From positions 3,968,001-4,032,000 of the forward strand of contig NZ_CP035382.1 in the NCBI RefSeq assembly GCF_006874705.1: a DNA stretch of 64,000 bases, given 5' to 3'. The notes under the pieces are model-generated. The model saw nothing but the letters and a program-made list of their open reading frames with translations. It was not told the origin of the DNA and did not search any database. Made by a program: the position numbers and the translations under genes. Numbering within the stretch: the stretch's first letter is position 1; each line of letters opens with the position of its first letter. Positions 28,353 through 36,609 of this stretch are shown piece by piece. This stretch comes from Leclercia adecarboxylata (lineage in GTDB: Bacteria; Pseudomonadota; Gammaproteobacteria; Enterobacterales; Enterobacteriaceae).

Positions 28353-29425
28353 TGAGCCAGCCACTGACCTTAACCCTGGCGCGGAAAGCGCCGCGCAGTT
28401 TACCGATCATACTCGGCCTGCTCCTTGCCGCCCTGCTGGTACTGCCGTTTCTGGCGCTGCTGCCCGCCACGCATCCGCTGGCGGTTTCCACCTGGATGCT
28501 GACGCTGGTGGGCAAAATCCTCTGCTATGCGATTGTCGCCGTAGCGCTGGATCTGGTGTGGGGCTATGCCGGCATGCTGTCGCTGGGCCACGGCCTGTTC
28601 TTTGCCCTCGGCGGCTACGCGATGGGGATGTACCTGATGCGCCAGGCCGCGGGCGACGGCCTCCCGGCCTTTATGTCGTTTCTCTCATGGAGCGAGCTGC
28701 CCTGGTTCTGGTGGGGCACGCAGCATTTCGCCTGGGCGCTGGTGCTGATCGTCATGGTGCCCGGCCTGCTGGCGCTGCTGTTCGGCTGGTTTGCCTTCCG
28801 CTCAAAAATCAAAGGGGTCTATTTCTCCATCATGACCCAGGCGCTCACCTTCGCCGGGATGCTGCTGTTCTTCCGCAATGAAACCGGCTTTGGCGGCAAC
28901 AACGGCTTTACCGGCTTCACCACGCTGCTGGGCTTCCCGGTGACCGCCACCTCAACGCGCATCGCGCTGTTTATTGCCACCGTGCTGCTGCTGGCGGCGT
29001 CGCTGGCGGTGGGGTACGCGCTGGCCAAAAGTAAGTTTGGCCGCATTCTGACCGCGGTACGCGACGCGGAAAACCGGCTGACCTTCTGCGGCTACGATCC
29101 CCGCGGTTTTAAGCTGCTGGTCTGGACGCTGTCGGCGGTGCTGTGCGGGCTGGCCGGGGCGCTGTACGTCCCGCAGGTCGGGATCATCAACCCCGGCGAG
29201 ATGTCGCCCACCAACTCCATCGAAGCGGCAATCTGGGTCGCGCTCGGCGGGCGGGGTACGCTGATCGGTCCGGTGATTGGCGCCGCGCTGGTGAACGGCG
29301 CAAAAAGCGTCTTCACCGTGGCGATGCCGGAGTACTGGCAGCTGTTTCTCGGGCTGATCTTTATTGCGGTGACGCTGTTTTTACCGCGCGGCGTAACGGG
29401 CCTGTTCCGCAAGGGAGACCAGTAA
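28352..29425 (+). CDS. urtC: urea ABC transporter permease UrtC
   Basis: The 357-aa LivM-type permease has about ten helices; DLVWGYAGMLSLGHGLFFAL and NRLTFCGYDPRGFKLLVWTL match the family, and WVALGGRGTLIGPVIGAALV is the EAA-like contact loop for the ATPases. It pairs with UrtB in the inner membrane. Start and stop overlap its neighbours, so translation is coupled. Confidence 0.94.
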   Translation: MSQPLTLTLARKAPRSLPIILGLLLAALLVLPFLALLPATHPLAVSTWMLTLVGKILCYAIVAVALDLVWGYAGMLSLGHGLFFALGGYAMGMYLMRQAAGDGLPAFMSFLSWSELPWFWWGTQHFAWALVLIVMVPGLLALLFGWFAFRSKIKGVYFSIMTQALTFAGMLLFFRNETGFGGNNGFTGFTTLLGFPVTATSTRIALFIATVLLLAASLAVGYALAKSKFGRILTAVRDAENRLTFCGYDPRGFKLLVWTLSAVLCGLAGALYVPQVGIINPGEMSPTNSIEAAIWVALGGRGTLIGPVIGAALVNGAKSVFTVAMPEYWQLFLGLIFIAVTLFLPRGVTGLFRKGDQ

Positions 29426-30216
29426 TGAGCGAGCAATTATTTACCCGCCAGCTGCCCGGAGATCGCTATCGCGACCAGACTGACCCGGTGTTACAGCTGG
29501 AGGGGATCAACGTCAGCTTTGACGGCTTTAAGGCGCTCACCGACCTGTCGCTGAATATTGGCGTGGGTGAGCTGCGCTGCGTGATTGGCCCCAACGGCGC
29601 GGGAAAAACCACGCTGATGGACGTTATCACCGGTAAAACGCGGCCCCAGAGCGGGCGCGCGCTGTACGACCAGTCGACGGACCTCACTACTCTGGATCCC
29701 ATCGCCATAGCCCGTCAGGGCATCGGGCGCAAATTCCAGAAGCCGACGGTGTTTGAGGCCCTGACGGTATGGGAAAACCTCGAGCTGGCGATGAAGGGGG
29801 ATAAATCGGTGTGGGCCAGCCTGCGCGCCCGACTGAGCAGCGAGCAGGGAGACAGGATCAACGAGATGCTGAGCCTGCTGCGCCTCGGCGGGGAGCGGCA
29901 TCGCCGGGCGGGCCTGCTGTCGCACGGGCAGAAGCAGTTTCTCGAGATCGGCATGCTGCTGGTTCAGGAGCCGCATCTGCTGCTGCTCGACGAACCGGCC
30001 GCCGGGATGACCGACGCCGAAACCGAGTACACCGCCGAACTGTTTCGCACCCTGGCGGGCAAACACTCGCTGATGGTGGTGGAGCATGACATGGGCTTTG
30101 TGGAAACCATTGCCGATCACGTTACCGTCCTGCATCAGGGGCGGGTGCTGGCCGAAGGCTCGCTGCGCGAGGTGCAGGCCAACGAGCAGGTGATTGAAGT
30201 CTATCTCGGACGCTAA
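29425..30216 (+). CDS. urtD: urea ABC transporter ATP-binding protein UrtD
   Basis: The 263-aa ATPase has Walker A GPNGAGKTT, Q-loop GRKFQKPTVFE, the signature LSHGQKQFLEIG and Walker B LLLLDEPAAGM, as in LivG-type subunits. Its start ATG shares one base with the urtC stop; an upstream in-frame extension into urtC is not coding. It energises urea uptake together with UrtE. Confidence 0.95.
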   Translation: MSEQLFTRQLPGDRYRDQTDPVLQLEGINVSFDGFKALTDLSLNIGVGELRCVIGPNGAGKTTLMDVITGKTRPQSGRALYDQSTDLTTLDPIAIARQGIGRKFQKPTVFEALTVWENLELAMKGDKSVWASLRARLSSEQGDRINEMLSLLRLGGERHRRAGLLSHGQKQFLEIGMLLVQEPHLLLLDEPAAGMTDAETEYTAELFRTLAGKHSLMVVEHDMGFVETIADHVTVLHQGRVLAEGSLREVQANEQVIEVYLGR

Positions 30217-30225
30217 GGAGCGCGG

Positions 30226-30924
30226 ATGCTACAGGTTAACGAACTGAATCAGTACTACGGCGGGAGCCACATTCTGCGCGGGGTCAGCTTTGAGGCGCTC
30301 CCCGGGGAAGTCACCTGCCTGCTGGGGCGTAACGGGGTGGGCAAAACCACGCTGCTGAAGTGTCTGATGGGGCTGATCCCGGCGCGCAACGGCGAAATCC
30401 TCTGGCAGGGCAAATCCATCACACACGCCAGACCGCACCAGCGGGTGCAGGCCGGGGTAGCCTATGTGCCGCAGGGGCGGGACATCTTTCCCCGCCTGAC
30501 GGTGGAGGAGAACCTGCTGCTCGGGCTATCGCGCTTTCCGGCGCGTGAGGCGAAGCAGGTCCCGGAGGAGATCTGGCAGCTGTTTCCGGTCCTTAAGGAG
30601 ATGAAGCAGCGCCGGGGTGGCGATCTCTCGGGCGGGCAACAGCAGCAGCTGGCGATTGGTCGGGCGCTGGCGAGTCGTCCTCAGCTGTTGATACTTGATG
30701 AACCGACGGAGGGGATCCAGCCTTCGGTGATTAAGGAGATTGGCCAGGTGATCCGTCAGCTCGCGAACCGGGGCGATATGGCGATCCTGCTGGTGGAGCA
30801 GTTTTATGACTTTGCCGCCGAGCTGGCCGACAGCTATCTGCTGATGTCCCGGGGCAGCATTATCCAGCGCGGGCGCGGGGAGGATATGGAACAGGAGGGC
30901 GTTCGCGGTCTGGTGGCGATTTAA
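30226..30924 (+). CDS. urtE: urea ABC transporter ATP-binding protein UrtE
   Basis: The 232-aa LivF-type ATPase has GRNGVGKTT (Walker A), LSGGQQQQLAIG (signature), LLILDEPTEGI (Walker B) and a switch His replaced by Gln in LLVEQFYDFA, as is usual in this branch. It starts nine bases after urtD and is the last operon gene. No urease structural genes follow in the window. Confidence 0.95.
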   Translation: MLQVNELNQYYGGSHILRGVSFEALPGEVTCLLGRNGVGKTTLLKCLMGLIPARNGEILWQGKSITHARPHQRVQAGVAYVPQGRDIFPRLTVEENLLLGLSRFPAREAKQVPEEIWQLFPVLKEMKQRRGGDLSGGQQQQLAIGRALASRPQLLILDEPTEGIQPSVIKEIGQVIRQLANRGDMAILLVEQFYDFAAELADSYLLMSRGSIIQRGRGEDMEQEGVRGLVAI

Positions 30925-30941
30925 CGGGGTTGTTTTGCGAT

Positions 30942-30958
30942 ATGTTATACTATAACAT
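30942..30958. promoter_or_regulatory. Zur box upstream of zinT
   Basis: ATGTTATACTATAACAT is a dyad, perfect except for the central base, matching the enterobacterial Zur consensus TGTTATA-N-TATAACA, 36 bases before the zinT start. Confidence 0.92.
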
Positions 30959-30993
30959 CCATCACTCTTTTAAAATGGAGTGAGGACGTTACC

Positions 30994-31635
30994 TTGGCAG
31001 GACATATTGGTAAATTTGCAATGACTCTGGGGGCGCTGCTGGTCAGCGGCCAGCTGTATGCCCATTCCCACGGCCACCAGATGACCGAAGCGGAACAAAA
31101 AGCGGCCAACGGCGTGTTTGACGATAAAGACGTAAAAGATCGCCCGCTCTCCAACTGGGACGGCGTCTGGCAGTCGGTCTATCCGTTTTTGCTGAGCGGC
31201 GATCTCGACCCGGTGTTCAAGAAGAAAGCCGAGAAAGACAAGAGTAAAACCTTTGACGAGGTTAAAGCCTATTACCGCACCGGCTACGCTACGGACGTGG
31301 AAACCATTGGCATTGAGAACAACGTGATGGAGTTTCACACCGGGAAAAACCTGAGCCGCTGTGAATACGTCTCTAACGGCTACAAGATCCTGACCTATGC
31401 CTCCGGCAAGAAGGGCGTGCGTTACCTGTTCGAATGTAAGGACGCCAGCAGCAAGGCACCGAAGTTTGTCCAGTTCAGCGACCACACTATTGGTCCGCGC
31501 CAGTCGGCCCATTTCCATATCTTTATGGGCAACACCTCCCACGAGGCGTTATTAAAAGAGATGGATAACTGGCCGACCTATTATCCGAACGAAATGTATA
31601 AAAAGCAGGTGGTAGAGGAAATGCTGCACCATTAA
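30994..31635 (+). CDS. zinT: periplasmic zinc-binding protein ZinT
   Basis: The 213-aa product has a signal peptide (to LYAHS), a His-rich HSHGHQ N-terminus and the ZinT core: [50 protein letters not shown] with the metal-binding His residues, and NWPTYYP. It scavenges zinc and delivers it to ZnuA under zinc starvation. The start is TTG 30994, aligned with the start of E. coli ZinT and preceded by GAGTGAGGA; no in-frame ATG gives a signal peptide. Repression by Zur is predicted from the box at 30942. Confidence 0.94.
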   Translation: MAGHIGKFAMTLGALLVSGQLYAHSHGHQMTEAEQKAANGVFDDKDVKDRPLSNWDGVWQSVYPFLLSGDLDPVFKKKAEKDKSKTFDEVKAYYRTGYATDVETIGIENNVMEFHTGKNLSRCEYVSNGYKILTYASGKKGVRYLFECKDASSKAPKFVQFSDHTIGPRQSAHFHIFMGNTSHEALLKEMDNWPTYYPNEMYKKQVVEEMLHH

Positions 31636-31651
31636 TTCCGGTGCGGCCTGT

Positions 31652-31685
31652 GCGCCGGGTGGCGGCTACGCCTTACCCGGCCTAC
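31652..31685. repeat. REP hairpin
   Basis: GCCGGGTGGCGGCTACGCC followed by TTACCCGGCCTAC is a typical enterobacterial REP unit, directly after zinT. Confidence 0.85.
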
Positions 31686-31777
31686 AAAATCTTTCAGAAC
31701 TCATTAATATTTTCTTTATTTTATCTCGGCTCTAATGATGAACCTATTGATTTTGCTATAGAAATGCTGAGGAAGTG

Positions 31778-31969
31778 ATGGGTTTTCTTAAACAGTGGCT
31801 CAAGGAAGAGGTGATTTTAATTATCTGGGGATGGGGCTGTTTTCTGTCTGTTCTCTTTTTTAGTATGTTTGCAGTGGTCTATTTCCCTGACGTTGCGATC
31901 ACCATGATCGGTGCATTTATCTTATTACTTGTAATTGGGCATCTTTTCCTCTGGTTTAAATATAAATAA
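31778..31969 (+). CDS. 63-aa two-helix membrane protein, unknown
   Basis: MGFLKQWLKEEVILIIWGWG starts a product made of two long hydrophobic helices and a WFKYK basic end. GAGG precedes ATG 31778 (GTG 31775 is the longer alternative). No family is recognised; it lies between two REP clusters and forms a single-gene unit. Confidence 0.55.
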   Translation: MGFLKQWLKEEVILIIWGWGCFLSVLFFSMFAVVYFPDVAITMIGAFILLLVIGHLFLWFKYK

Positions 31970-32022
31970 TAAATGCTCTCAGTAGGGAGATATTGCACCA
32001 TTACGTTCCCGGTGCGGTCTGT

Positions 32023-32094
32023 ATGCCGGGTGGCGCTGCGCTTACCCGGCCTACTGGCTTTGTAGGCCCGTGCAAGCGTAGCGCCGCCGGGCAA
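32023..32094. repeat. BIME (paired REP units)
   Basis: Two inverted REP units, GCCGGGTGGCGCTGCGC / TTACCCGGC and GTAGGCCCGTGCAAGCG / GCCGCCGGGC, fill the gap downstream of ydeE. Confidence 0.85.
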
Positions 32095-33294
32095 TTACCG
32101 CGATACTAAATCAGGCACATCAACCCACGCCTTCACCCGCATCCCCCGCAAAATCATCAGCCAGGCCAGCACAATGGCAACCATCATAATCACAAACAGC
32201 GACCAGTGCGGGAGATGGGTCAGGATCAGCCCGGTGATCATCGGGTTGAAGGCCGCACCCAGCCAGCCAAGCGCCTGGGCGGAGAAATAGCTGGCTTTCA
32301 TGCCCGGCGGGGCGATGTTGTCGATCAACATGTATTCCCCTGGCGCATAGATAATCTCACCCACGGTAAAGACAGCCGCAGCCAGCCCCCAGTAGATCAG
32401 ATTCTCCCCGGAGAGCATAAACCCGGCCAGACCGAGGACAAAAAACAGGGTGCCCAGCGTCATCAGCGGGCGGATATTACGGGCCGACAGTTTACGGCCA
32501 ATGATGTACTGCAGCGAAACCACCATCGCGGCATTCACCGGCAGCACCACGGCCACCACGTTCTGGGCGAAATCGCTGTCGTAGTCTGCCGCCAGCACGT
32601 ACTGGGAAATGCAGCTGGCGAAGGAGCCGCCAACATAGGAGGCCAGCAGCCCGGAGAGGGTATACCAGAACAGCGCCCGGTCACGCAGCAGTACCGACGG
32701 CTGCCACGGCACTGGCACATGCTCGCTGTCGGCCGCCACGCCTTTCTGCACATAGCGTTGGACCAGCACCAGCGGCAACGCGGCGCAGAAGGCCGCTACC
32801 CAGAACGGCAGTTGCAGGCTGTACATCACCAGCAGGGTGCTCAATGGCGGCCCGACGGTCCAGCCGATGTTAAGAAAACTGTAGTTAAGGGAGAAAACCC
32901 GCGCTTTTTCCGCCGGGTTGAGCACATCGGAAAACCAGGCTTTCAGCACCGTGGAGAAGATCGAATAGGCGCAGTTGATCAGCGAGAAGGCCAGCACCAC
33001 CAGCACGACGTTATCCACCAGTGGGATCGCCAGAAAGCCCAGAGCCACCGCCGTAATGGCGATCAGCATGTAGCGGTTTTTATCGAATTTATCGGCCAGA
33101 ATGCCAAACCCCAGGCTGAAAACCACCCCGATAGTCAGCGCCACCGTCAGGGCATAACCAATATTCTCCACGCTCATGTTATAGACGCGGGTGAGATAGA
33201 TGGTCATAAACGGCAATGTCGCGCCGCGACCAATGGTGAGTAACAGCGACGACGCCAGTAGCGCTGCGGTTGAGCGCCTGAGTGATGGTTTCAT
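32095..33294 (-). CDS. ydeE: MFS transporter YdeE (dipeptide efflux)
   Basis: The 399-aa product matches E. coli YdeE closely: LRRSTAALLASSLLLTIGRG, LPFMTIYLTR, GFGILADKFDKNRYMLIAIT, VGEIIYAPGEYMLIDNIAPP and MKASYFSAQALGWLGAAFNP. E. coli YdeE exports dipeptides and contributes to drug and arabinose-analogue efflux. ATG 33294 (MKPSLRRS) aligns with the E. coli start; a TTG at 33309 is the longer option. It faces eamA divergently, as in E. coli, whereas the mgtS-dgcZ-ydeI-ydeJ segment normally between ydeE and dcp is replaced by the accessory DNA described above. Confidence 0.93.
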   Translation of the reverse strand: MKPSLRRSTAALLASSLLLTIGRGATLPFMTIYLTRVYNMSVENIGYALTVALTIGVVFSLGFGILADKFDKNRYMLIAITAVALGFLAIPLVDNVVLVVLAFSLINCAYSIFSTVLKAWFSDVLNPAEKARVFSLNYSFLNIGWTVGPPLSTLLVMYSLQLPFWVAAFCAALPLVLVQRYVQKGVAADSEHVPVPWQPSVLLRDRALFWYTLSGLLASYVGGSFASCISQYVLAADYDSDFAQNVVAVVLPVNAAMVVSLQYIIGRKLSARNIRPLMTLGTLFFVLGLAGFMLSGENLIYWGLAAAVFTVGEIIYAPGEYMLIDNIAPPGMKASYFSAQALGWLGAAFNPMITGLILTHLPHWSLFVIMMVAIVLAWLMILRGMRVKAWVDVPDLVSR

Positions 33295-33487
33295 TTTCCT
33301 GCCCGACAATTGCGTGTGAAGTTTTTGTTATGTCTTATCAGGATTAACATGGCATAAGAGGCTTGTATACCACCAAATTTATCCCTAAGTGCTTCGCCTG
33401 ACTGTCAGAATTAATGATCTGTTCCTCGGCGGTTTTTTTCGTTACTTTGATAAGCGTTTACAAAAATTTAATAAACAGGGGCAGGGT

Positions 33488-34387
33488 ATGACGCGCAAAG
33501 ACGGGCTGCTGGCATTGCTGGTGGTAGTAGTTTGGGGGCTGAATTTTGTGGTGATCAAAGTCGGATTGCACAACATGCCTCCGCTGATGCTGGCCGGTTT
33601 ACGCTTTCTGCTGGTGGCCTTCCCGGCGCTGTTCTTCGTTGCCCGTCCAAAGATCCCGTTTCGTCTGCTGCTGGGCTACGGCCTGACCATCAGCTTCGGT
33701 CAGTTTGCCTTTCTGTTCTGCGCCATTAACTTCGGCATGCCCGCCGGTCTGGCCTCGCTGGTGCTACAGGCGCAAGCGTTCTTCACCATCATCCTTGGAG
33801 CGCTGGTGTTTGGCGAGCGCCTTCAGGGCAAACAGCTGGCGGGGATTGCCCTGGCCGTGGTCGGCGTGCTGGTGCTGGCGGAGGCCAGCCTGAACGGGCA
33901 GCACGTCGCGCTGCTGGGCTTTTTACTGACCCTGGCGGCGGCGTTCTGCTGGGCCAGCGGCAATATCTTCAACAAAAAGATCATGCAGCTTGAGACGCGT
34001 CCGGCGGTGATGTCGCTGGTAGTGTGGAGTGCGCTGATCCCGATCCTGCCCTTTATGGCGGCCTCATATCTGCTGGATGGCCCGACGGTGATGTTGCACA
34101 GTCTCGTCACCCTCGACCTGACCACGATTTTGTCGCTGATCTACCTGGCCTTTGTCGCCACCATTGTCGGCTATGGCATCTGGGGCGCGCTGCTCGGGCG
34201 CTACGAAACCTGGCGGGTGGCACCGCTGTCGCTGCTGGTCCCGGTGGTGGGCATCGCCAGTGCGGCGCTGCTGCTGGATGAAAAACTGGGGGCGTTGCAG
34301 CTGGTGGGGGCGCTGCTGGTGATGGCCGGACTTTATATCAACGTTTTCGGCTTGCGCCTGCGTCGGGCGACGCGGGTCAGAGGCTAA
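33488..34387 (+). CDS. eamA: cysteine / O-acetylserine exporter EamA
   Basis: The 299-aa DMT-superfamily protein has ten helices in two EamA repeats, starting MTRKDGLLALLVVVVWGLNF with the family VVWGxNF motif, and equals the E. coli length. It exports O-acetylserine and cysteine. ATG 33488 has CAGGG directly upstream; the frame continues upstream to 33389 without relevance. It is convergent with marB across a shared hairpin. Confidence 0.94.
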   Translation: MTRKDGLLALLVVVVWGLNFVVIKVGLHNMPPLMLAGLRFLLVAFPALFFVARPKIPFRLLLGYGLTISFGQFAFLFCAINFGMPAGLASLVLQAQAFFTIILGALVFGERLQGKQLAGIALAVVGVLVLAEASLNGQHVALLGFLLTLAAAFCWASGNIFNKKIMQLETRPAVMSLVVWSALIPILPFMAASYLLDGPTVMLHSLVTLDLTTILSLIYLAFVATIVGYGIWGALLGRYETWRVAPLSLLVPVVGIASAALLLDEKLGALQLVGALLVMAGLYINVFGLRLRRATRVRG

Positions 34388-34411
34388 AAAAAAGCCCCGC
34401 GCGGGCGGGGC
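34384..34411 (-). terminator. intrinsic terminator of marRAB (shared with eamA end)
   Basis: GCCCCGC and GCGGGGC arms; on the minus strand a run of seven or more T follows, so it terminates marRAB. It overlaps the eamA stop codon. Confidence 0.85.
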
Positions 34412-34419
34412 AAAACGCA

Positions 34420-34635
34420 TTAAGAGTGCTGATTGTAATAGGGCACGCCTAATTCGTCGGATTTGTCGCTGCCTGCGCCCATATGGTTAAAGTCATGGGG
34501 CGACTGGCCGTTAGCCGTTGGCAGGATCATCGTGTCGCGGCTGTTCTGCTGCGGGACACGTGGAGTTTGCTCCGCAAAACTCTGGCCAGAGACCAGCACC
34601 AGGGCGGTGAGAACGGCGGAAGCGAATAATTTCAT
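34420..34635 (-). CDS. marB: periplasmic protein MarB
   Basis: The 71-aa product has a signal peptide (VLVSGQSFA) and ends HMGAGSDKSDELGVPYYNQHS, nearly identical to the conserved MarB tail. MarB modestly represses marA expression through an unknown periplasmic route. It is the last gene of marRAB, separated from marA by an unusually long 176 bases that contain a palindromic repeat. Confidence 0.93.
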   Translation of the reverse strand: MKLFASAVLTALVLVSGQSFAEQTPRVPQQNSRDTMILPTANGQSPHDFNHMGAGSDKSDELGVPYYNQHS

Positions 34636-34654
34636 AATTTCCTCGATACGTCTT

Positions 34655-34802
34655 AGAGCCTATCCCATTAGGCTATTTTATTTGCCATTTTGAACCTGGG
34701 CAGTGCTCACAATCCTCACGTACTTAAAGTACGCTCCGGTTGTTCCGCGCTGTCCGTGTTCAAACTGTCTGCAACAATTACGCCTACTGGGATAGCCTAA
34801 AA
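34655..34802. repeat. 148-bp imperfect palindrome inserted between marA and marB
   Basis: Outer arms TATCCCATTAGGC and GCCTACTGGGATA, inner arms GAACCTGGGCAG / CTGTCCGTGTTC, and central CGTACTTAAAGTACG fold into one long hairpin. In E. coli the marA-marB gap is only a few tens of bases. The sequence resembles a class of palindromic intergenic repeats of Enterobacter-type genomes (from memory; copy number cannot be checked here). Confidence 0.8.
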
Positions 34803-34811
34803 TACAGGCGT

Positions 34812-35195
34812 TTAGCAGTTACAGTGGTTAATCGGAAGCAGATACCGGGATTCCCCATGCATATTGGTGATGCGATATTTATGCGGTGGAACGTCGAAGT
34901 AGTTCTTGAACGTGCGTGTCAGGGTCTGCTGCGATTCAAACCCATAACGCTCAGCCAGATACAGGATCGGCTCGTTACTTTCCTTCAGCTTCTGCGCGAT
35001 TTCCGTTAATTTGCGGCTGCGGATGTACTGGCCTAATGAGTGGCCGGTCTCTTTTTTAAACATCCGTTGCAGGTGCCATTTTGAGTAACCTGAACGCTCA
35101 GACACTTTCTCAAGCGAGAGCGGCGACTCCAGGTTATCTTCGATCCAGCCCAAAATGCTATGAATAGTGATGGCGTCAGTATTGCGTCTGGACAT
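34812..35195 (-). CDS. marA: AraC/XylS-type transcriptional activator MarA
   Basis: The 127-aa product is almost identical to E. coli MarA: two helix-turn-helix units in [20 protein letters not shown] and [20 protein letters not shown]. It activates the mar/sox/rob regulon (acrAB-tolC, micF and others). ATG 35195 ([12 protein letters not shown]) gives the E. coli length. It lies 18 bases downstream of marR in one operon. Confidence 0.97.
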   Translation of the reverse strand: MSRRNTDAITIHSILGWIEDNLESPLSLEKVSERSGYSKWHLQRMFKKETGHSLGQYIRSRKLTEIAQKLKESNEPILYLAERYGFESQQTLTRTFKNYFDVPPHKYRITNMHGESRYLLPINHCNC

Positions 35196-35213
35196 CGTCA
35201 TACCTCTTTCTGT

Positions 35214-35648
35214 TTACGGCAGGATTTTCTTAAGCAAGTGCTCAAGAGTTGCCACTTCGTCCGCCGTTAAGTTTTTTGTTAGTTCCTGGTGCAGTTTTTG
35301 TCCTACTAATTGATGACATTGTTCACACATTGCCGCGCCGTCGCTGGTCAATTGCACCAGCACGCCGCGTTTGTCATTCGGATTCGGGCGGCGTTCAATC
35401 CACCCCTTGCAGACCAGCCGATCCATCATGCGCGTCAGCGCGCCGAGGTCGACAGATAAGATTTTCTTCAGCTCAACCGGGGTGATACACACTTCGCAGC
35501 GCACAGAACAGAGCACTTTAAACTGGGTTGCGGTGATATCCAGCGGTGATAAATAATCATTGAGCAGGCGGTCTTTCTTCTGGTTAACCATGTAGATAAG
35601 CCGACCCAGCGGAATGATTTCGTTGAAGAGGTCACTGGTGCTTTTCAC
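35214..35648 (-). CDS. marR: multiple antibiotic resistance repressor MarR
   Basis: The 144-aa winged-helix protein matches E. coli MarR (STSDLFNEIIPLGRLIYMVN, SVDLGALTRMMDRLVCKGWI, NPNDKRGVLVQLTSDGAAMC). Copper-reactive Cys80 appears conserved (VRCEVCITPVELKK region). The start is GTG at 35648, as in E. coli, which gives KSTSDLF; an in-frame upstream extension runs into the operator. It represses marRAB at the two dyads at 35654-35701. Confidence 0.96.
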   Translation of the reverse strand: MKSTSDLFNEIIPLGRLIYMVNQKKDRLLNDYLSPLDITATQFKVLCSVRCEVCITPVELKKILSVDLGALTRMMDRLVCKGWIERRPNPNDKRGVLVQLTSDGAAMCEQCHQLVGQKLHQELTKNLTADEVATLEHLLKKILP

Positions 35649-35653
35649 AATGG

Positions 35654-35701
35654 TTGCCCTGGCAAGTAGTTTAATCACGGCAGATATTATTGCTCAGGCA
35701 A
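35654..35701. promoter_or_regulatory. marO: two MarR operator dyads
   Basis: TTGCCCTGGCAA at 35654-35665 (site II) and TTGCTCAGGCAA at 35690-35701 (site I) correspond to the E. coli MarR sites TTGCCNNGGCAA, with the first adjacent to the marR start codon. Confidence 0.88.
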
Positions 35702-35726
35702 CTATAAGTCAACTGAATGCATTTGC

Positions 35727-35746
35727 TTATGACACGATTTGCTAAA
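35727..35746 (-). promoter_or_regulatory. marbox (MarA/SoxS/Rob site)
   Basis: On the minus strand, TTTAGCAAATCGTGTCATAA matches the E. coli marRAB marbox (TTTAGCAAAACGTGGCAT), upstream of the operator. Confidence 0.82.
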
Positions 35747-35905
35747 GCGATTCAGATCACTTTTTTGCCCGCCAGGCGGATCGTCATATCATCGGGATAA
35801 ATTGATTTCGGAGCGAAAATATTACTTACGATGTGTGCGTAGCTGTAACGGTTGTTTTGACCCTATACTTGCCTGGTTAATTTTTGATAAGGACGAATCC
35901 GTAAA

Positions 35906-36571
35906 ATGGTTGATTTAATTAAAGCAATTGGTCTTGGGCTGGTGGTGCTGTTACCCCTGGCAAACCCGTTAACCACCGTTGCGCTTTTCCTTGGCCTGGC
36001 GGGCGACATGAACCGTGAACAACGTAATCATCAGTCGCTCATGGCCTCCGTTTACGTCTTCGCGATCATGATGGTGGCGTACTACGCCGGGCAGCTGGTA
36101 ATGAACACCTTCGGGATCTCCATTCCCGGCCTCCGAATTGCGGGGGGGCTGATCGTGGCCTTTATCGGTTTCAGAATGCTGTTCCCCGCGCCGAAATCGC
36201 CGGATGATTCAGACGTGCAGGACGCGCTGGAAGATAAGCAAAATAAAGCGGCTCCGAACATTGCCTTCGTGCCGCTGGCGATGCCAAGCACCGCAGGTCC
36301 GGGTACCATTGCGATGATCATCAGCTCCGCCTCGACGGTGCGCAGCGGTTCTGCTTTCCCGGACTGGGTGGTCATGATTGCGCCGCCGCTGATTTTTGCC
36401 ATTATCGGCGTGATCCTGTGGGGCTGTCTGCGTAGCTCGGGCGCGATTATGCGCTGGGTGGGCAAAGACGGTATCGAAGCCATCTCCCGCCTGATGGGCT
36501 TCCTGCTGGTCTGTATGGGCGTGCAGTTTATTATTAACGGCGTGCTGGAAATTATTAAAACCTACCCGTAA
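35906..36571 (+). CDS. marC: MarC family membrane protein
   Basis: The 221-aa inner-membrane protein has six helices and follows E. coli MarC ([53 protein letters not shown]). Its function is unknown; it is transcribed divergently from marRAB and is not needed for the Mar phenotype. AAGGA-type ribosome-binding site (AAGGACGAATCC) precedes ATG 35906. Confidence 0.95.
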   Translation: MVDLIKAIGLGLVVLLPLANPLTTVALFLGLAGDMNREQRNHQSLMASVYVFAIMMVAYYAGQLVMNTFGISIPGLRIAGGLIVAFIGFRMLFPAPKSPDDSDVQDALEDKQNKAAPNIAFVPLAMPSTAGPGTIAMIISSASTVRSGSAFPDWVVMIAPPLIFAIIGVILWGCLRSSGAIMRWVGKDGIEAISRLMGFLLVCMGVQFIINGVLEIIKTYP

Positions 36572-36580
36572 TAACTGAAC

Positions 36581-36600
36581 CGGGTGGCGCTCGCCACCCG
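36581..36600. terminator. hairpin between convergent marC and sotB
   Basis: CGGGTGGCG and CGCCACCCG form a perfect 9-bp stem with a two-base loop midway between the two stop codons. T-runs are weak on both strands. Confidence 0.6.
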
Positions 36601-36609
36601 ATTACCTCT

